This document shows, piece after piece, positions 6,397-8,429 of a stretch of DNA of 8,429 nucleotides (positions are counted from its first letter, which is position 1; each line of letters starts with the position of its first letter). Origin of the DNA: an uncultured Collinsella sp. (GTDB lineage Bacteria > Actinomycetota > Coriobacteriia > Coriobacteriales > Coriobacteriaceae). The notes below the pieces were generated by a model. It saw only the letters and a program-made list of their open reading frames with translations, did not search any database and was not told the DNA's origin. Made by a program: the position numbers and the translations under genes. Location: assembly GCA_902496645.1 (NCBI GenBank), contig CABVBR010000090.1, positions 1 through 8,429 on the forward strand. The letters run 5' to 3'.

Positions 6397-6726
6397 TTAC
6401 TCCTCGGCGCCCTCAGCAGCCTTAGCGGCCTCGGCCTCTTTGGCGAGCTGCTTCTTGGACTTCTTGACGACGGTCTCGGTCTTCTCGCCCTCGTTGGCGG
6501 CCTTGACCAGAGCGGCGACGGCGTCGGTGAGCTGAGCGCCCTTGGACTGCCAGTCAGCAATCTTCTCGAGGTCGAGGTTGATGGTCTTGGGGGCGGTCAT
6601 CGGGTTGTAGCGGCCAACCTCCTCGATGATACGACCGTCACGCGGGGCGCGGGAATCGGCGACGACGACACGGTAGTACGGACGCTTCTTAGCGCCGTGA
6701 CGAGCAAGGCGAATCTTGACTGCCAA
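6397..6726 (-). CDS. rpsP: 30S ribosomal protein bS16
   Basis: This is ribosomal protein S16 (109 residues), an early-binding 30S assembly protein. MAVKIRLARHGAKKRPYYRV (1-20) and ADSRAPRDGRIIEEVGRYNP (23-42) are diagnostic. The core ends near residue 80. A charged Lys/Glu/Ala-rich tail of about 28 residues follows, longer than in E. coli (82 residues in all) and plausibly a flexible extension. The start is TTG at 6726: the conserved AVKIRL follows directly, and GGAGGAG sits six bases upstream. The frame stays open for twelve more codons to another TTG at 6762, but those residues do not look like bS16 and that site lacks the ribosome binding site. It is the first gene of the leftward operon, with a promoter at 6783-6811. 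Its stop TAA is 3 nt before khpA. Confidence 0.96.
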   Translation of the reverse strand: MAVKIRLARHGAKKRPYYRVVVADSRAPRDGRIIEEVGRYNPMTAPKTINLDLEKIADWQSKGAQLTDAVAALVKAANEGEKTETVVKKSKKQLAKEAEAAKAAEGAEE

Positions 6727-6732
6727 AGGAAA

Positions 6733-6760
6733 CTCCTCCAACCAAGCAGCTTTAGGCTGC
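6733..6760 (-). promoter_or_regulatory. rpsP leader hairpin and strong ribosome binding site
   Basis: The ~50-nt leader contains GCAGC-CTAAA-GCTGC (6760-6746), a five-base-pair stem, followed six bases later by GGAGGAG (6739-6733), which sets the rpsP TTG start at 6726. The strong Shine-Dalgarno decides this start over the upstream TTG. The hairpin ends before the binding site and does not cover it. Whether it regulates rpsP is unknown. Confidence 0.45.
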
Positions 6761-6782
6761 AACTACAAACAAACAGTTGAAC

Positions 6783-6811
6783 ATAATACGCCATCGACGC
6801 GGGCAGGTGAA
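6783..6811 (-). promoter_or_regulatory. Promoter of the rpsP-khpA-rimM-trmD-lepB operon
   Basis: On the minus strand TTCACC (6811-6806) and TATTAT (6788-6783) are separated by exactly 17 bases. The -10 matches the TATAAT consensus at five of six positions and the -35 matches TTGACA at four. Transcription would start near 6776, giving a leader of about 50 nt before rpsP. A weaker upstream alternative is TTGCAA (6883-6878) with TAAGAT (6861-6856) at 16 bp. No other promoter of this quality was seen in the leftward run. Confidence 0.65.
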
Positions 6812-6828
6812 GTCCGTGAGACCAACTT

Positions 6829-6845
6829 CTTCGGTGTAGTCGAAG
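6829..6845. repeat. Short inverted repeat between the divergent promoters
   Basis: CTTCG and CGAAG flank a seven-base spacer in the rpsP-dinB intergenic region, about 17 bp upstream of the rpsP -35 box and about 70 bp from the dinB -10. It could be an operator or a chance repeat. It does not match the Gram-positive LexA box (GAAC-N4-GTTC), because the half-sites are in the wrong order and spacing. Confidence 0.25.
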
Positions 6846-6915
6846 GCAAATCCATATCTTAGACAAGAATTCGCGATTTGCAAGCACATCCACGCACCCC
6901 ACATGAGCTGCGCGG

Positions 6916-6921
6916 TATACT
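6916..6921 (+). promoter_or_regulatory. -10 element placed for a leaderless dinB transcript
   Basis: TATACT matches TATAAT at five of six positions and ends six bases before the A of the dinB ATG at 6928. A start at the usual distance would fall on that A itself, giving an mRNA without a leader. No Shine-Dalgarno precedes the ATG, in keeping with leaderless initiation, which is common in Actinobacteria. No clear -35 is seen at 16-18 bp. Confidence 0.55.
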
Positions 6922-6927
6922 CATGCC

Positions 6928-8181
6928 ATGAAAAGACGCGAACATACATACGGTTATGAGGATGCTGCGGGCGTCACGCCGCCGCCCTGGACGGGTCCAG
7001 CGGTGGGCCTGATGGACCTCGATGCATTTTTTGCGAGCGTGGAGATGCTCGATCATCCCGAATGGCGCGGAAAGCCGCTCATCGTGGGTGGAGACGCCGA
7101 GTCACGCGGCGTCGTGTCCACGTGTTCGTACGAGGCACGTCGTTTTGGCGTGCATTCTGCCATGGCCTCGGCCGAGGCGCGGCGTCTGTGCCCGCAGGCC
7201 ATTTGGACGCACGGACACTTTGATCGCTACCGTGAGGTGAGCGCACAGGTCATGGCGATCCTTGCCGATGAGACACCGCGCGTGGAGCGCGTTTCCATCG
7301 ACGAGGCCTTTATCGATATCACACCGGGTCGTTTTGCGCCCGAGGATCCACTGTTGGTTGCGCGGCGTATAAGCGACCGCGTTGCGGCGCTAGGGGTGAC
7401 GTGCTCCATCGGCGTTGGGTGCAACAAGACCGTGGCCAAAATCGCAAGTGAGCGCGACAAGCCGTTTGGTCTGACCATTGTGCGCCCCGGTACGGAACAG
7501 CGGTTTTTGGCTGCACTGCCCGTGTCCGCCATGAGCGGAATCGGGCGCTCGGCCGAGGAGCGGCTGCGTCGCATGCGCATCTATACGCTCGGCGAGCTTT
7601 CACGCGCGCCAGAGTCCACCTTGGCTGCAATCTTTGGCGTGAATGGCGAGCGCATGCGTCAACGCGCTTTGGGGCTCGAAGTATCCGAGGTCACCAGCCT
7701 GGATGAGGAACGTGAAGTTAAATCGGTGAGCAATGAGCGCACCTTTGCGAAGGATTTGACTGAGCGTGGGGATATCGAGGCGGCGATTGCGCTGCTGGGC
7801 GAGTCGGTTGGGCGCCGCCTACGTCGTCAAGGGCTGACGGGCGGAACCGTAACGCTCAAGCTCAAATACTCTTACGGTAGCGGACGCACGGCACAGCGCC
7901 GCTTGCCCCACCCCACCGACGACGAGAATATCTTTGTGGCCGTAGCGCTCGAGCTGCTCGACAATATCTGGCAAGAAGGCATGCACGTGCGTCTGGCGGG
8001 TATCGGCATGAGCGACTTCAACCACCAAGGCGGTATCCAAACCGACCTGTTCTGTGAGGTCGATGACCGCGGAGCCCAATCCAGCGACCGCCGCGACCTC
8101 TCCGTCGCCATCGACGCCGTCCGAGACAAGTTTGGCGACACCGCCCTATCCTTCGGCCGACAATCCCGCTTCAACGATTAG
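6928..8181 (+). CDS. dinB: DNA polymerase IV (Y-family translesion polymerase)
   Basis: This 417-residue DinB-type polymerase copies past damaged template bases and lacks proofreading. The palm carries DLDAFFASVE (30-39), with catalytic Asp30 and steric-gate Phe35, and SIDEAFID (123-130), with Asp125 and Glu126. CSYEARRFGVHSAM (66-79) belongs to the finger region. CSIGVGCNKTVAKIASERDK (159-178) is the conserved palm strand. SGIG (203-206) starts the helix-hairpin-helix thumb. The little-finger domain follows (about 262-365), and QTDLF (371-375) is a near-consensus beta-clamp binding motif. The tail contains AIDAVRDKFG (394-403). About 24 residues precede the usual start of the fold, a modest extension. 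The ATG has no ribosome binding site but lies just after a -10 box, which suggests a leaderless message. The gene is divergent from the rpsP operon and convergent with rsfS. No SOS (LexA) box was found. Confidence 0.96.
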   Translation: MKRREHTYGYEDAAGVTPPPWTGPAVGLMDLDAFFASVEMLDHPEWRGKPLIVGGDAESRGVVSTCSYEARRFGVHSAMASAEARRLCPQAIWTHGHFDRYREVSAQVMAILADETPRVERVSIDEAFIDITPGRFAPEDPLLVARRISDRVAALGVTCSIGVGCNKTVAKIASERDKPFGLTIVRPGTEQRFLAALPVSAMSGIGRSAEERLRRMRIYTLGELSRAPESTLAAIFGVNGERMRQRALGLEVSEVTSLDEEREVKSVSNERTFAKDLTERGDIEAAIALLGESVGRRLRRQGLTGGTVTLKLKYSYGSGRTAQRRLPHPTDDENIFVAVALELLDNIWQEGMHVRLAGIGMSDFNHQGGIQTDLFCEVDDRGAQSSDRRDLSVAIDAVRDKFGDTALSFGRQSRFND

Positions 8182-8191
8182 TCCCTTAGGT

Positions 8192-8233
8192 AAAAAGAAA
8201 GCCGGTCGGCTGCGAATGGCGCAACTGACCGGC
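8192..8233 (-). terminator. Rho-independent terminator of rsfS
   Basis: Read leftward, GCCGGTC (8233-8227) pairs with GACCGGC (8207-8201). An inner TGCG/CGCA stem extends the structure, and TTTCTTTTT (8200-8192) follows at once. The U-tract exists only on the minus strand, so this terminates the leftward rsfS transcript about 43 nt after its stop. It lies 10 nt beyond the dinB stop. The hairpin would also form in a rightward transcript but without a U-tract. Confidence 0.85.
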
Positions 8234-8275
8234 GAACGGTAAAGGTTAGCTAAAAAGCCCGTCCCAAATGAACTA

Positions 8276-8429
8276 CTAAAGGAGGTCAAGGGGAAGCTGG
8301 GGGGCGTCACCCCAGAGCTTTTCAAGGCGGTAGAACTCGCGCGCCTCGGGAGTGAAGACGTGAACGACGACCGAACCGTAGTCCATGAGCATCCAGGTCT
8401 TCTGCTCGCGGCCCTCGATGGAGAACGGG
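8276..8429 (-). CDS. rsfS: Ribosome silencing factor RsfS, C-terminal part (runs off the right edge)
   Basis: The last 50 codons of a minus-strand gene are present; the start lies beyond the window. Translation gives WMLMDYGSVVVHVFTPEAR and then EFYRLEKLWGDAPQLPLDLL, which is the conserved C-terminal half of the RsfS (Iojap/YbeB, DUF143) family. The block DYGxVVVHVF followed by FYxLExLWxDAP is diagnostic. RsfS binds ribosomal protein uL14 on the 50S subunit and blocks subunit joining when nutrients are short. The gene ends with two consecutive TAG codons (8278-8273) and is followed by the intrinsic terminator at 8192-8233. It has no start codon in the window. The genes upstream of it, commonly nadD in other bacteria, are outside the window. 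Confidence 0.93.
   Translation of the reverse strand, partial: PFSIEGREQKTWMLMDYGSVVVHVFTPEAREFYRLEKLWGDAPQLPLDLL

Noticed and set aside
6752..6949. A 65-codon minus-strand open frame across the rpsP-dinB intergenic region
   Set aside because: It overlaps the dinB start, the proposed promoters and the rpsP leader, has atypical composition, and no ribosome binding site was identified.
6936..6960. A LexA/SOS box near the dinB start (CGAAC followed by GGTT)
   Set aside because: The half-sites are too far apart and do not fit GAAC-N4-GTTC; the site is also inside the coding region. SOS control is not supported.
8201..8233. The hairpin after dinB as the dinB terminator
   Set aside because: There is no U-tract on the plus strand after the stem; the T-run is on the minus strand, so it belongs to rsfS.
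1..8429. A defence, toxin-antitoxin, mobile or other new accessory system
   Set aside because: All coding sequence is accounted for by conserved housekeeping families; no integrase, transposase, repeat array, or composition break beyond the short intergenic regions was seen.

Overview
The window looks like core chromosome from a GC-rich member of the Coriobacteriia, with Collinsella the best guess. That call rests on overall protein similarity as I remember it, the high G+C of the coding regions (roughly 60%, by eye), the frequent GTG and TTG starts, and the gene order. It is inference; no search was run. There is no CRISPR array, insertion sequence, prophage gene, tRNA or rRNA, and no convincing unknown protein family.

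Layout, left to right. Positions 1-266 are AT-richer and non-coding. They probably hold the control region of a gene that starts just beyond the left edge and is read leftward, with a cluster of phased GGTAAA repeats. Positions 267-6726 are a single leftward run of eight genes. In order of transcription they are rpsP (ribosomal protein bS16), khpA (small KH RNA-binding protein), rimM (16S maturation factor), trmD (tRNA m1G37 methyltransferase), lepB (signal peptidase I), glyQ and glyS (the two subunits of glycyl-tRNA synthetase), and a PPDK regulatory protein (DUF299 kinase/phosphorylase). Most gaps are 2-10 nt. The two larger ones are 59 nt before glyQ and 34 nt before the PPDK regulator. Positions 6727-6927 are a divergent intergenic region with a good sigma-70-type promoter for the rpsP operon and a -10 element placed exactly for a leaderless dinB mRNA. 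dinB (DNA polymerase IV) runs rightward from 6928 to 8181. It converges on the 3' end of rsfS (ribosome silencing factor), which enters from the right edge on the minus strand and ends in a clear intrinsic terminator at 8192-8233.

Functionally, the leftward genes form a translation cluster: ribosome assembly (bS16, RimM, KhpA), tRNA modification (TrmD), tRNA charging (GlyQS) and, with LepB, protein export. The PPDK regulator links the far end to PEP/pyruvate metabolism, and its target kinase may lie just off the left edge. The observations most worth checking are regulatory: a hairpin that presents the rimM UUG start codon in its tetraloop, the probable leaderless dinB transcript, the phased repeats at the left edge, and non-ATG starts at three consecutive operon genes. 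I found no evidence for a new biological system.
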